Source of the DNA: Microcoleus sp. FACHB-68
Lineage (GTDB): Bacteria; Cyanobacteriota; Cyanobacteriia; Cyanobacteriales; Oscillatoriaceae
Assembly (NCBI RefSeq): GCF_014695715.1
Contig: NZ_JACJOT010000018.1
Location: 248,001-312,000, forward strand
Reading direction: 5' to 3'
DNA: 64,000 nucleotides
The position numbers and the translations under genes are program-made. A model generated the notes under the pieces. The model was not told the origin of the DNA, did no database searches, and saw only the letters and a program-made list of their open reading frames with translations. Below, one piece after another: positions 25,935 to 34,749 of the stretch. Every line of letters begins with the position of its first letter. The first letter of the stretch is position 1.

Positions 25935-27339
25935 GCACCGCTCTCCTGCTGCTGAGGCAGTTAGATCTAACATCGTCTCATCAGGCTAAATAAATTTCCC
26001 AGTCGAAATCGCCCTTTGGGGCAAAGACATTTTAACGGGCAGATTTGGGATTTGAGAAAGCTCAAATCTTTTTAAACCCAATCAATCAGAATGGAGCTTT
26101 TCGGGCCATCCGAGCGACCGGACGGATAAACCCTAACGCTTGTAGTGCAAGCATTTCCCTGGTATCCAAGCCAAAAAAAGCCGGCATTCCTAAAAAACAG
26201 CCGGTGGCTGAGGAGAGGCACAGGGGTGCAGATGACGACCCTTAAATTGAGACACAACAATAACCCATCGCTTGATCGCGGCAGCAGTTGTCTTGAGAGA
26301 ATTAACTACATCTTGCCATAAGGTTTGGGAGTGAGCTTTGGTCATTATGATAGTTAGCACATTATGGCTTGGCCACGAGCAAGAGCGCTGCGAACACCTC
26401 CGCTTTTCTGGAAAAGCTGAAATCAGCGTTGCCTATCCGGACTGGATTGACCGCACAATAGCGCTGGGAAGGTGCTTGTACAGGGTAAAGGAGTTGGCGC
26501 TTGCACTCCGACGAAGGTTGATGCACTCCTTCAGTACGATCCTAATACACCGTTACCTAAGACCGACTCAACCCTATCTAACACACTTACTTTTCTATAC
26601 TAGATAACAGACGCTAGGTTTAGCTTCTATAAAACTTACGTCGGAACGCTTCAACCTTAATAGAGCCATTACCCGTGAACCTGTCACACTGACCTTTTTT
26701 CTTACATTTGCGTGGATTCTCCCCAATTCTAAGCATGACGGGCAGCGCCGCCGTGTTTAGCTCATTGAGTACATTGAACGTTGTTGAGTTTTAACTCGGT
26801 TTTGAAGTATAGAAGCATCAATGAACATCCTTCACGACTTGAGTCACGCCGACACTTGGTTTCTCGTCTTTCGGGTTTCTAGAATAATTGTACAGAGGTG
26901 CGAAAAACACGTTAATAAGTTTTTACATTTCTTGCATTCACTCTTGTTGAACCGTGATTTTCAAAAATTTATGGCAACTAATTAATTCGATCTGTAACTT
27001 TTCACAGACAGCCAATAAAAGTTCAAGATCCAATTGAAAAGCCTAGCCCTGTGGGGGAATAGCCTTGCCACATATCGTTGCATAATGCGATTAAGCAGCC
27101 TTTCAGTTCCTTTTTTGGTTGTTAAGTTAACTGTCACACCCAACTTCGAGCAGATTTTTCAATACTGACCGTCACTTCTTTTATGTTGAAAGTTCTGTGG
27201 AAGCAATCGTTTATTCTCTTTTAAATCTGGAAGAGATGACAAGAGATAAATAGGGATTTGATTCCAGTTTTTTACCCCCTCAGATTGGATCGCCGTGTTA
27301 GAAGACAAAAGGAAAAATAGAAAATTTTGCCGTTTGCCT
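25935..27339. other. About 1.4 kb without a convincing gene, between two sensor kinases
   Basis: No ORF here looks like a known family. A 51-codon minus ORF (26345-26190, MTKAHSQTLWQDVVNSLKTT) is the most plausible small gene but has no clear ribosome-binding site. GCCGGC words thin out toward 26.4-27.1 kb, which is more AT-rich. No tRNA, long repeat or transposase remnant could be recognised. The region could hold a small RNA, decayed coding DNA or long regulatory leaders. Confidence 0.55.
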
Positions 27340-29862
27340 TTACTGCCGCAGTGGTAATTCAATGAAGAATTCTGTCCCGCCCCCAACAGTCGATTCACAC
27401 CAGAGTTTTCCCTGATGTTTGTGTACCACTATTTTGTAGGCGATGGATAAGCCCAAACCCGTGCCGGTGCCCACCGGCTTGGTGGTGAAAAAGGGATCAA
27501 AAATTTTGGCTTGGTGTTCTGGGGCAATGCCTGTGCCGGTGTCTCGAATTCGGATTCGCACTTTGTATTGAGATGGGCTTGGGCGCATCTGTGCGAGGCG
27601 ATCTTCGGAAGTTTGCTGCTGTTGTTGCAGATTGGTTGAGTCCTGCAAGATATCAGCCAAACAACATTCGGCACTAGAGATCAGCTCTGTACTAATGCTT
27701 AGCTGCCCACTAGAGACCTGTTTTGCCGGCTCTGAGTGTTCGCCTTCTTCTGTTCTGGCAGACTTCAAACCAACTTTTTGCGCTTCTTTGATCGCGTCAA
27801 TGGCGTTGCAAAGAAGATTCATAAACACTTGATTAAGCTGGCCTGGATAGCAATCAACACGCGGAATCTCACCGTACTGCCGCACAATTTCTATACCATG
27901 CAGGCGGTTGTTTAGCAAGATCAAGGTACTTTCTAACCCTTCATGGACATTGACGGCCTTCTTTTCCGCTTCGTCTAAACGGGCGAAGTTGCGTAAGGTG
28001 AGGACGATTTCTCGCACTCGCTCAGCCCCGTTGCTCATGGAGTTGAGAATTTTGCCCAGATCCGATTGAATAAATTCAATATCGATTTGGGACTCAAACT
28101 CAGCAAGGGCTGCCGGTGGGTTGGGAAATGCGTTTTGATAGCGGCAAACTAACTCCAGAAGGTCGTCAGTGTAGTTGCTGATATATGGGATATTGCCGTA
28201 AATAAAATTAATTGGGTTATTGATCTCGTGAGCAACACCGGCAACCAGTTGCCCCAAGGAAGACATTTTTTCTCGGTGAACCAGTTGTGCTTGGGTGGCG
28301 TGTAAAGAGGCAATTAATTGGGTTTTTTCCTCAAGGTTTTTAGCAAGCTGCCGGCCCCAAGCTTTGGCTTCCTCGGCTTGTTGCTGGGTGCGTTTGTACA
28401 GTTGGGCTTGGGTAATAGCAATCGCAAGTTGATTAGCCAACGCTTCCACTGCCGCCGTGTCATCTTCCGTCCAATCGTAGGGTTGCTGTTTGATGGCCAA
28501 GATGTGACCCAGCAAGGTGTCCTGATAGCAAATCGCCGTATCTAGCAAAGCTCCTATTTGCATCTGCTGGAACAGTGCGCGTTCCCGCTCATCCAACTGG
28601 GCTGTTTGGGTATTGGGAACCACGTTCACGACTTGGCCCGATAAACTGTTGCTACAATACTGGCCACCGCCTTTAAATTCAATGGTTGTACCGACTTCTA
28701 GCCACGTGTCGCTGGATTGCCGGCGCTGCGGCTGGGACACTTGGTTTCGGCAAGCTTGGTGGGTGATTTGCAGGCTGCTGGGGTTGTGGGGGTGCGGGAC
28801 GACAAAAATCATTAAATCCGCTTGAGTGAGCTGTAGTAGCTCGGCTAGGGCGGTGTTAATTGTGGTGTCGATATCTAAAAAGGTACGAATCCGATGGGCG
28901 ATGCGGTTGAGTGCTTGCTCGCGCTGGGCTTGTCGCTGCGATTCACTGTAAAGGCGGGCGTGGTTGAGGGCGAGGGCGGCTTGTTGGGCCACCAGTTCGG
29001 CCAGTTGCATTTCTGCAACACTCCACAGCCGGCAAGAAGTGTATTGGCTGATGTAAACGCTGCCCAGTAAATTCCCCTCATAGACAATGGGCACCATTAA
29101 GGTTGAGTGGAGTCCGGAGGCTTGCAATAGCAGGCGCTCCACTTCTGAAATTTCGGCGGTGTCTACGTCCTGAGCAATCCAAGGTGAGTAGTGTTTCCAG
29201 CAGGTATCGCGATCTAAGCCCGATCCGAGCCGTAGGGTGAGACCCTCTGGGGTTTCGCCTGGAGAAATGGGTGCGCCGGTGGCTTCTGCCCGGTAATAGG
29301 TGGCGACGACGGCGAGGGTTTGGGCCGGCCTGTTATAAAGAATTAAGCCGGCACAGTCTGCACCTAAAAGGCTGCACAACTGGCGCACAATTGCCTGACG
29401 CACCTTGGTTTCGTCGAGGGAATGATGGATGTGGCTGGTAATTTGGTGTAAGCGCTGCGCTTGAGAAACTAACGAGTTGTCAGGTTCTTGGGGGATGCGA
29501 GTTGGGATGTGCGGATCTTGGTGAGAGAGTTGCTGTAGTTGTTTGCCTGTTTCCGGGTCGATATGGCCAAGAAATTGCAGACATTCAACCCAGCCTTTTG
29601 TCCAACCTTGGATCTCGGCTTGGGGCGTTGCGCTATCGGTGTGGGAAAGCCGGTGAAATAGTTCTGTGATGGCAATGTCTGCTTCGCTCTTTGATAGTGC
29701 TTCATGAAGTGGCGAATGAGCCACTTGTTGGCTGGTTGTTAATTTTTCTTCATGATCTCGCCATGTGTGGGAAGGTGAAATTTTTCGTCTTAAGTGGCGT
29801 CGTTTGAGGTCGATGGGTACTTTACCTCTAGAGGATTCAGCCGAATAAGGGTTAATTGCCAT
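27340..29862 (-). CDS. GAF-domain sensor histidine kinase
   Basis: An 840-aa cytoplasmic kinase. After a polar N-terminal region there are two or three GAF domains (LHQITSHIHHSLDETKVRQA, RIAHRIRTFLDIDTTINTA, and a linking helix QLAIAITQAQLYKRTQQQAE). The kinase core has His in KMSSLGQLVAGVAHEINNPI, the N box in NLLCNAIDAIKEAQ, G1 in DTGTGIAPEH and G2 in GTGTGLGLSIAYKIV. The HisKA type matches the widespread cyanobacterial 'multi-sensor kinase' class. A roughly 65-residue Gln/Ser-rich insertion sits inside the ATPase domain between the N box and the G1 box, which is unusual. The start at 29862 gives MAINPYSAESS; the ORF is open 66 codons further up but that part is low-quality. No response regulator is adjacent. 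Confidence 0.92.
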   Translation of the reverse strand: MAINPYSAESSRGKVPIDLKRRHLRRKISPSHTWRDHEEKLTTSQQVAHSPLHEALSKSEADIAITELFHRLSHTDSATPQAEIQGWTKGWVECLQFLGHIDPETGKQLQQLSHQDPHIPTRIPQEPDNSLVSQAQRLHQITSHIHHSLDETKVRQAIVRQLCSLLGADCAGLILYNRPAQTLAVVATYYRAEATGAPISPGETPEGLTLRLGSGLDRDTCWKHYSPWIAQDVDTAEISEVERLLLQASGLHSTLMVPIVYEGNLLGSVYISQYTSCRLWSVAEMQLAELVAQQAALALNHARLYSESQRQAQREQALNRIAHRIRTFLDIDTTINTALAELLQLTQADLMIFVVPHPHNPSSLQITHQACRNQVSQPQRRQSSDTWLEVGTTIEFKGGGQYCSNSLSGQVVNVVPNTQTAQLDERERALFQQMQIGALLDTAICYQDTLLGHILAIKQQPYDWTEDDTAAVEALANQLAIAITQAQLYKRTQQQAEEAKAWGRQLAKNLEEKTQLIASLHATQAQLVHREKMSSLGQLVAGVAHEINNPINFIYGNIPYISNYTDDLLELVCRYQNAFPNPPAALAEFESQIDIEFIQSDLGKILNSMSNGAERVREIVLTLRNFARLDEAEKKAVNVHEGLESTLILLNNRLHGIEIVRQYGEIPRVDCYPGQLNQVFMNLLCNAIDAIKEAQKVGLKSARTEEGEHSEPAKQVSSGQLSISTELISSAECCLADILQDSTNLQQQQQTSEDRLAQMRPSPSQYKVRIRIRDTGTGIAPEHQAKIFDPFFTTKPVGTGTGLGLSIAYKIVVHKHQGKLWCESTVGGGTEFFIELPLRQ

Positions 29863-30665
29863 ATCAATTTTGGTTTTGCTATTTTGGTTTTTGAATTTTA
29901 GAGGCGCAAAGTTTGACGCTTTGACCGGCAAAACGTGAGCCTCTACTTTGCATTTTTTATTAAGACTCTCGCTTTTGAAGTGTAACTTCACAAATACTTC
30001 AGCAATTTGCGGAAATATTGAAGAGATGGGAGAACGTAAGTGGCAATTTTGATATGCCAAGCTGCACTTAGCTCCTGTCTTAAGAGAAATGCGGACTGTT
30101 TTTTTATAGATGCATTATGGCAGCCATCAGGCTTCGCTGAGCGCAAAGGAGCCGGCGAAAACGTGTTTGACGTGATCGATAACCCGCTGAAGGCTGCTCT
30201 CACCTCTGAATGGAAGATGGGTTTAGATTGTATAGTGATTTGTCTCATTTATTGCATCGCAACGAAATGAGTTGGCCCGATATACTGCTTGTGGTAGATG
30301 CCCTTGAGGTCTCGATCCCCATCTGCATCAAGCTATTTTGACCGGCACCCTGAAATTTTGAGCAAAGGTTTTCCCACAGGGCATCCAAGTGGTAGCTCAT
30401 CATGCCGTGTATGCTTTTTGCCCCAACCCTGCTTATAAGAGCTTACTGTTCAGTATAGTGCGTTATATTTTTATACTTTCTTTATTTTTAACTTCCAAGT
30501 GCCTTAAGAGGTTTTTTGACGAATGAGCTTAGAGAAATATGAGTAAGATAGTGGTAGAACCCCCAAAAACTCAGAAAAAAGCTGGAAATTAGCGAGTTCA
30601 GTCTCACCACTCAATTTTGTTGTCGTTATAAAATTTGACATTTCAGTGGTGATAGAACGCTGCTC
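29863..30665. other. About 0.8 kb intergenic region before the GNAT gene
   Basis: It contains the upstream region of the sensor kinase (minus) and of the acetyltransferase (plus). No ORF is family-like. An AT-rich stretch at about 30450-30530 could carry the plus-strand promoter. Nothing else recognised. Confidence 0.5.
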
Positions 30666-31340
30666 TTGCCGGCTGAATCAATTAGGATAAGTTTTGCGCT
30701 CGTACCCTCACCAGTTGTGAACCCCTGCTTTTCTTCCCCGACGCATGGCCAGCCAGGACGCTCCGGCACCGCCGCCGATCAGACGCGTTTCATTATCCGT
30801 GCGGCCCAGTCCCCGGATCTGATAAGCTTAGCTGAAATTTTGACGGATAGCTTTCACTCTCGCGCCGGTTGGATGGGCTGCGTGTATCCGTTTTTGCGGA
30901 TGGGTATTTATGAGGATCTGCGACACCGGCTCCGCACAGCCGGGGGTCACTACGCCTGCTTTGTGGCGGTCGATCCTGCTGTGGGAGAATCCACAGATGG
31001 TTCTCCTTACATTGTCGGCACGGTCGAGATGACTTTGCGATCTTCCTATTCTTGGCAGTGCAAATCTTTTCAATATCCCTACTTGTCAAACTTGGCAGTA
31101 CGGAGATCCTCTCGCCGGCAAGGAGTGGCGCGGCAATTGCTGACTGCCTGTGAAGGCAAGGCTCTAGAATGGGGATTTCCAGACCTTTACCTCCATGTTT
31201 TAGAAAATAACAATCAGGCGCGACGGCTTTATTTTAAGGCCGGCTATCGGATTCAACAAGTTGATGCCGGCTGGAATTCTTGGTTACTCGGTCAGCCTAG
31301 ACGGATTTTGTTACGCAAGCGCCTGGAAACCAGCGATTAA
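30666..31340 (+). CDS. GNAT family N-acetyltransferase
   Basis: Up to 224 aa. A GNAT fold begins at about residue 40 (TRFIIRAAQSPDLISLAEIL). The acetyl-CoA site is the motif A strand YPYLSNLAVRRSSRRQG, with VARQLLTACEGKALEWGF, then motif B (DLYLHVLENNNQARRLYFKA) and GYRIQQVDA. It transfers an acetyl group to an unknown amine: antibiotic, polyamine or protein N-terminus. The first 40 residues are Pro/Ser-rich; the TTG at 30666 and the GTG at 30717 are both possible starts, and I cannot decide. The strand, spacing and lack of close neighbours suggest a single-gene transcript. Confidence 0.85.
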   Translation: MPAESIRISFALVPSPVVNPCFSSPTHGQPGRSGTAADQTRFIIRAAQSPDLISLAEILTDSFHSRAGWMGCVYPFLRMGIYEDLRHRLRTAGGHYACFVAVDPAVGESTDGSPYIVGTVEMTLRSSYSWQCKSFQYPYLSNLAVRRSSRRQGVARQLLTACEGKALEWGFPDLYLHVLENNNQARRLYFKAGYRIQQVDAGWNSWLLGQPRRILLRKRLETSD

Positions 31341-31653
31341 ATCAATCTGCTGTTGGTTGGGCGAAGTGAAACGCAGGGTTCTCAACCCAGCGTCTCAAAT
31401 TCCTGCCGGTGTTGAGTTTCCCGTTGCGCTACCCAAGCGTCCCATCTGTTGCATTCTTATCTGAAATTGAGATGAATCAGGAAACTGCTTTAGATAAGCC
31501 GGCTAGATGAACCGAAAATTCGCCTTCCGTTGTGTGCGCGAATCTTCAAAGAATCTTGTCTTTTTTGATAACTAAATTGCGTCATCATAAGAAGTGAAGA
31601 GGGCGATCCCATCGCTCTTTAACTAACCGCACTATCAGTCGGCTTTTGACGCA
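31341..31653. other. 313-bp intergenic region
   Basis: No gene-like ORF; a few GCCGGC/GCCGGT words. The promoter of the following 175-aa gene is expected here. Nothing further recognised. Confidence 0.4.
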
Positions 31654-32181
31654 ATGGATAACTTCAGCACTGACCCGCCGGCCCCCAAATCTGATAATGA
31701 AAGTACAAAGTCTTCTCAGAGCTTGATCCGGTACGCTCAAGGCTCTGAAATCCTGACGCAGATCAACAGCGGGCAGCTATTAGTGGTGGACAGCCATCAG
31801 CGCAGTGGCTTAATTCTTTATAAACGCTTCCACACGGAATTTGCTGGGCCAGGAGCAGCGGTTGGCGGTTTTTTTGATATTGACTGTCAGCGCACAGTGC
31901 CGGTGGGCAATCTGAGTTTGGTTTATCCAGAAACCCACGAGGCGAGACAGAAGGCTTTTTGGACTCGGCGGCATTGGATTCGGCTGATGGAACAGCTCAC
32001 GGAAAAGTCAGGGCCAATGCAGCGAGCGCAGATGCTTTTGACGCAGTTTGAATATTATTTTGACCCAGAGACGGTCGCGCAAATACAGGATGAGGCTTTA
32101 GCCGGCCTTGTCGGTGTTTTACCGCAAACACTACGGATAGTGCGCCACAGTCTTAGGAAGCCGGCAGTCGTAAGAGCGTAG
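31654..32181 (+). CDS. Conserved hypothetical protein, 175 aa
   Basis: A soluble protein that I do not assign to a family. After a Ser/Pro-rich first 25 residues the core reads as alternating strands and helices (LIRYAQGSEILTQINSGQLL, SGLILYKRFHTEFAGPG, VGGFFDIDCQRTVPVG). It ends with an Arg-rich helix (WTRRHWIRLMEQLTEKSG) and a long amphipathic C-terminus. There is no signal peptide or membrane segment. Family-like proteins occur in other cyanobacteria as I recall, but function is unknown. The stop codon is followed almost at once by the GAGTCCTGA repeat array. Confidence 0.72.
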   Translation: MDNFSTDPPAPKSDNESTKSSQSLIRYAQGSEILTQINSGQLLVVDSHQRSGLILYKRFHTEFAGPGAAVGGFFDIDCQRTVPVGNLSLVYPETHEARQKAFWTRRHWIRLMEQLTEKSGPMQRAQMLLTQFEYYFDPETVAQIQDEALAGLVGVLPQTLRIVRHSLRKPAVVRA

Positions 32182-32184
32182 AAG

Positions 32185-32317
32185 GGAGTCCTGAGTCCTG
32201 AGTGCTGAGTCCTGAGTCCTGAGTGCTAAGTGAAAGAGGAGAGAGGGAGCAATCATCTTGATGCCCCATTCCCCATGCCCCATGCCCCATGCCCCATTCC
32301 CCATGCCCCATGCCCCT
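32185..32317. repeat. STRR-type short repeats flanking the hisC 3' end
   Basis: 32185-32231 is an array of GAGTCCT/GAGTGCT octamer-like units. 32264-32317 is an array of CCCCATT/CCCCATG heptamers ending within a base or two of the hisC stop codon. The heptamer family recurs at 48279-48446 and 56700-56815 in this window. Confidence 0.93.
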
Positions 32318-33446
32318 ACAAAATCCCTTGCAACCGCTGAAGTGTGCGCGTGTTCTCTTCGGGGCTGCCAACAGTGATGCGGATGCCGCCGCCGGTGTGA
32401 CGAATCAGGGTGCCTTGAGTTTTGAGTTGCTGGATCAGGTGGCTGAGGGCTGCATCCATGTCACCGGCATCTTTGAGACGCAGGTAAATGAAGTTAGCAT
32501 TACTGGGCCAAATTTGCAGTTGCGGGATTTGGTTGAAGGCGTTAATTAACCGGCTGCGTTGGTCTAAAATTTGGGGTATTACGTCTAAAAGCTGTTGCCG
32601 ATTGGCGAGGGCAACTTCGACGGCAGCTTGAGTAAAACTAGGCAAGTTGTAAGGCAAGCGGACTTTTTCGAGGGCGCTGATCACTTCCGGATGGGCAACC
32701 GCATAACCGGCTCGATGGGCGGCTAAGCGGAAGGCTTTGGAGAAAGTGCGTAAAATTACCCAGTTTGGTCGCTGGGGTAATTCTCCCACAAGGGTTGTCT
32801 GACTGAATTCAAAATACGCCTCGTCAATAACCACCAAGATATTTGCCGGCAAACTCTTGAGCCAGTCGATTTCTGCTGGGGTTAAGGCGTTGGCAGTGGG
32901 GGAATTGGGATGGACGACGAACACCGCGCGAATGGGTGGATTTTGCGTTTGTTCAATCGCCTTTTGAGCTGCTGCCAAGTCGATTTCAAAATTCGCTTCA
33001 GATCGCCCAACGGATACAACGGGAATGCCCAGGGTTTGCGCCAAAATCGCGTACATAGAGAAGGTGGGGTTGGCAACGAGGATCGAGCCTTCTCCCCCCA
33101 GACAAGTGGCGATTAACAAAGAGCGAATCAGTTCATCCGAGCCATTGCCTACAGAAATATTGGCTGACGCAATTTTAGCGGTTTCAATAGAACCCACAGA
33201 TTCGCAGACATATTCGGCAATCGCTTCTTTAATGGCAGCATAACTGCCATCGGGATAGCGGTTGGATTCGATCAGCCGCTCAAAGGTGAATGCTAGCTTT
33301 TGTTTGAGTTCGTCAGGCAAGTCGTAGGGGCATTCGTTGGTATCCAGCCGATCAATGGAGGATTGAACGGGTTCACCGGCACTGCCGCCTGGGTGGGGCG
33401 TGTAGGCGCGGAGTTTGCTTAAATCTGAACGGATGAAGGGCAGCAT
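32316..33446 (-). CDS. hisC: Histidinol-phosphate aminotransferase
   Basis: A 376-aa fold-type I PLP aminotransferase for the seventh step of histidine synthesis (imidazole-acetol phosphate to histidinol phosphate). Signatures: [11 protein letters not shown] at the start, [15 protein letters not shown], the N-P-T region [24 protein letters not shown], the Schiff-base Lys in [18 protein letters not shown], and [10 protein letters not shown] near the end. Length is normal. It lies 39 bp downstream of hisB on the same strand, an arrangement expected for one transcript; a short GAGTGCTGA repeat sits between them. The 3' end adjoins a heptamer repeat array. Confidence 0.96.
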   Translation of the reverse strand: MLPFIRSDLSKLRAYTPHPGGSAGEPVQSSIDRLDTNECPYDLPDELKQKLAFTFERLIESNRYPDGSYAAIKEAIAEYVCESVGSIETAKIASANISVGNGSDELIRSLLIATCLGGEGSILVANPTFSMYAILAQTLGIPVVSVGRSEANFEIDLAAAQKAIEQTQNPPIRAVFVVHPNSPTANALTPAEIDWLKSLPANILVVIDEAYFEFSQTTLVGELPQRPNWVILRTFSKAFRLAAHRAGYAVAHPEVISALEKVRLPYNLPSFTQAAVEVALANRQQLLDVIPQILDQRSRLINAFNQIPQLQIWPSNANFIYLRLKDAGDMDAALSHLIQQLKTQGTLIRHTGGGIRITVGSPEENTRTLQRLQGIL

Positions 33447-33452
33447 GAAGGG

Positions 33453-33480
33453 GAGTGAGGAGTGCTGAGTGCTGAGTGGG
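33453..33480. repeat. Short GAGTGCTGA repeat between hisB and hisC
   Basis: GAGTGAG-GAGTGCT-GAGTGCT-GAGTGGG, the same unit family as at 32185-32231, so hisC is flanked on both sides by related short repeats. Confidence 0.85.
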
Positions 33481-33485
33481 AGAAA

Positions 33486-34130
33486 TTACAGGACGCCTTT
33501 GGAACTAGGGATCGTGCCGGCACGGCGAGGATCGACTTCGGTTGCCATTCGCAGGGAACGAGCAAAGGCTTTGAAGGTGGCTTCGATGATGTGGTGGGAG
33601 TTAATTCCGTCTAGCTGACGGATGTGGAGGGTCATTTGGCTGTGGTTGACGAGGGCAACGAAGAACTCGCGCACAAGTTGGGTGTCGTAGGTGCCAACGC
33701 GTTGAGTGGGAATTTGCAATCCGTAGCTGAGGTGAGGGCGTCCGGAAAAGTCTAGGGCGACTTGAACGAGGGCTTCATCAAGGGGGGCAATGAAATGGCC
33801 AAAGCGGACGATGCCTTTGCGATCACTGAGGGCTTTTCCCAAGGCTTGTCCTAGGGTGATGCCGACATCTTCGTTGGTGTGATGGTCGTCTATTTCTATG
33901 TCGCCGGTTGCCCGCACGTCTAAGTCTAGCAGCCCGTGTGAGGCTATTTGGTGCAGCATGTGGTCTAGAAAGGGAACGCCGGTGTTGGCGGTGCAGGTGC
34001 CGGTGCCGTCGAGGTTGACGGTGACGTGTACATCGGTTTCGCCGGTGGTGCGGCTGACGGTGGCGCTGCGTGCCGGTGAGGGCACATCGAGGTTAGGAAG
34101 CGGTTGAGCGTTGCGGTCGCGTGTCTGCAT
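33486..34130 (-). CDS. hisB: Imidazoleglycerol-phosphate dehydratase
   Basis: I place the start at ATG 34130, giving 214 aa, the normal length for a stand-alone HisB (no phosphatase domain). The upstream 30 codons are also open but Cys/Lys-rich and not family-like. Signatures: the [19 protein letters not shown] block, the metal-binding [19 protein letters not shown], the mid-domain [19 protein letters not shown], and the second HH site in [19 protein letters not shown]. It dehydrates imidazoleglycerol phosphate in histidine synthesis and is a Mn-dependent 24-mer in the family. It is upstream of hisC on the same strand. Confidence 0.96.
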   Translation of the reverse strand: MQTRDRNAQPLPNLDVPSPARSATVSRTTGETDVHVTVNLDGTGTCTANTGVPFLDHMLHQIASHGLLDLDVRATGDIEIDDHHTNEDVGITLGQALGKALSDRKGIVRFGHFIAPLDEALVQVALDFSGRPHLSYGLQIPTQRVGTYDTQLVREFFVALVNHSQMTLHIRQLDGINSHHIIEATFKAFARSLRMATEVDPRRAGTIPSSKGVL

Positions 34131-34336
34131 GATTGCTGCTGACTTAGAAAAGGCATCCGTTTTATTATCTCTTTTTTGGTGCCGGTTACAGTTTTTACAG
34201 TCTTTGGAGGCGCGGCTTATCACTTCAGAGAGAGCGAAGAGGTTGGTTGGTTTCCCGCTGAAGATGGATTCGCTTTACTGGGGATACTGATACATTGATA
34301 GCTATGACAAGCCAATTGAAAAAAGAGAAGAGAAAC

Positions 34337-34651
34337 ATGAAGCGTTCTGATTTGTCGAAAGTTGCCAGTGCTGGCGTTATTGCCCTAAGCTTAGCTATTC
34401 TTCCAGGTGTGATGCCGGCTTCTGCCCAAACTAACACAGCTCCCGCCGGAACGAATGGAACGAATAACGATACCAATAGAACTGTCGTTGACACAACCCC
34501 TCTTCAAGAGAGTGAGGACGATAACAATCACTGGGGTGCGCTAGGTTTGTTGGGTTTAATTGGTTTGGCCAATCTCTTCCGCAAGGACGAACCGACCCGT
34601 TTTCGCGACCCAGAGCCGACTGCCACTTCCTCAACAACAACAAAATATTAA
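34337..34651 (+). CDS. Small exported WGxxGxxG-type protein
   Basis: A 104-aa protein with a clear Sec signal peptide: MKRSDLSKVAS start, hydrophobic core GVIALSLAILPGVMP and the cleavage region ASAQ. The mature part is Thr/Asn/Pro-rich (NTAPAGTNGTNNDTNRT). Then comes the HWGALGLLGLIGLANLF motif with a following KDE, typical of the WGxxGxxG family of small bacterial cell-envelope proteins. The C-terminus is polar and Thr-rich. Function unknown. An ATG at 34304 is also in frame (MTSQLKKEKR), but the ATG at 34337 follows an AAGAGAAGAGA Shine-Dalgarno-like run and begins a normal signal peptide. Confidence 0.75.
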   Translation: MKRSDLSKVASAGVIALSLAILPGVMPASAQTNTAPAGTNGTNNDTNRTVVDTTPLQESEDDNNHWGALGLLGLIGLANLFRKDEPTRFRDPEPTATSSTTTKY

Positions 34652-34672
34652 ACAAAAAATGCAGTCTAATTC

Positions 34673-34708
34673 GAGCCGGCTATGGCGAAGTAGCCGGCTC
34701 ATTTTTTT
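34673..34708 (+). terminator. Intrinsic terminator after the WGxxGxxG gene
   Basis: A 10-bp stem GAGCCGGCTA / TAGCCGGCTC with an 8-nt loop, followed by TTTTTTT. Both arms contain GCCGGC, the word enriched in this genome. Confidence 0.9.
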
Positions 34709-34749
34709 GCCTTGCAATTTAAGCTCTCATTCAAGTTTCAGCCTGTTCT

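Noticed and set aside
26338-26607. 89-codon plus-strand ORF in the large gap
   Set aside because: Arg/His/Tyr-rich with no ribosome-binding site or family resemblance.
33486-34223. Longer hisB with about 30 extra N-terminal residues
   Set aside because: The extra residues (Cys/Lys/Arg-rich) do not belong to the family; the ATG at 34130 gives normal length.
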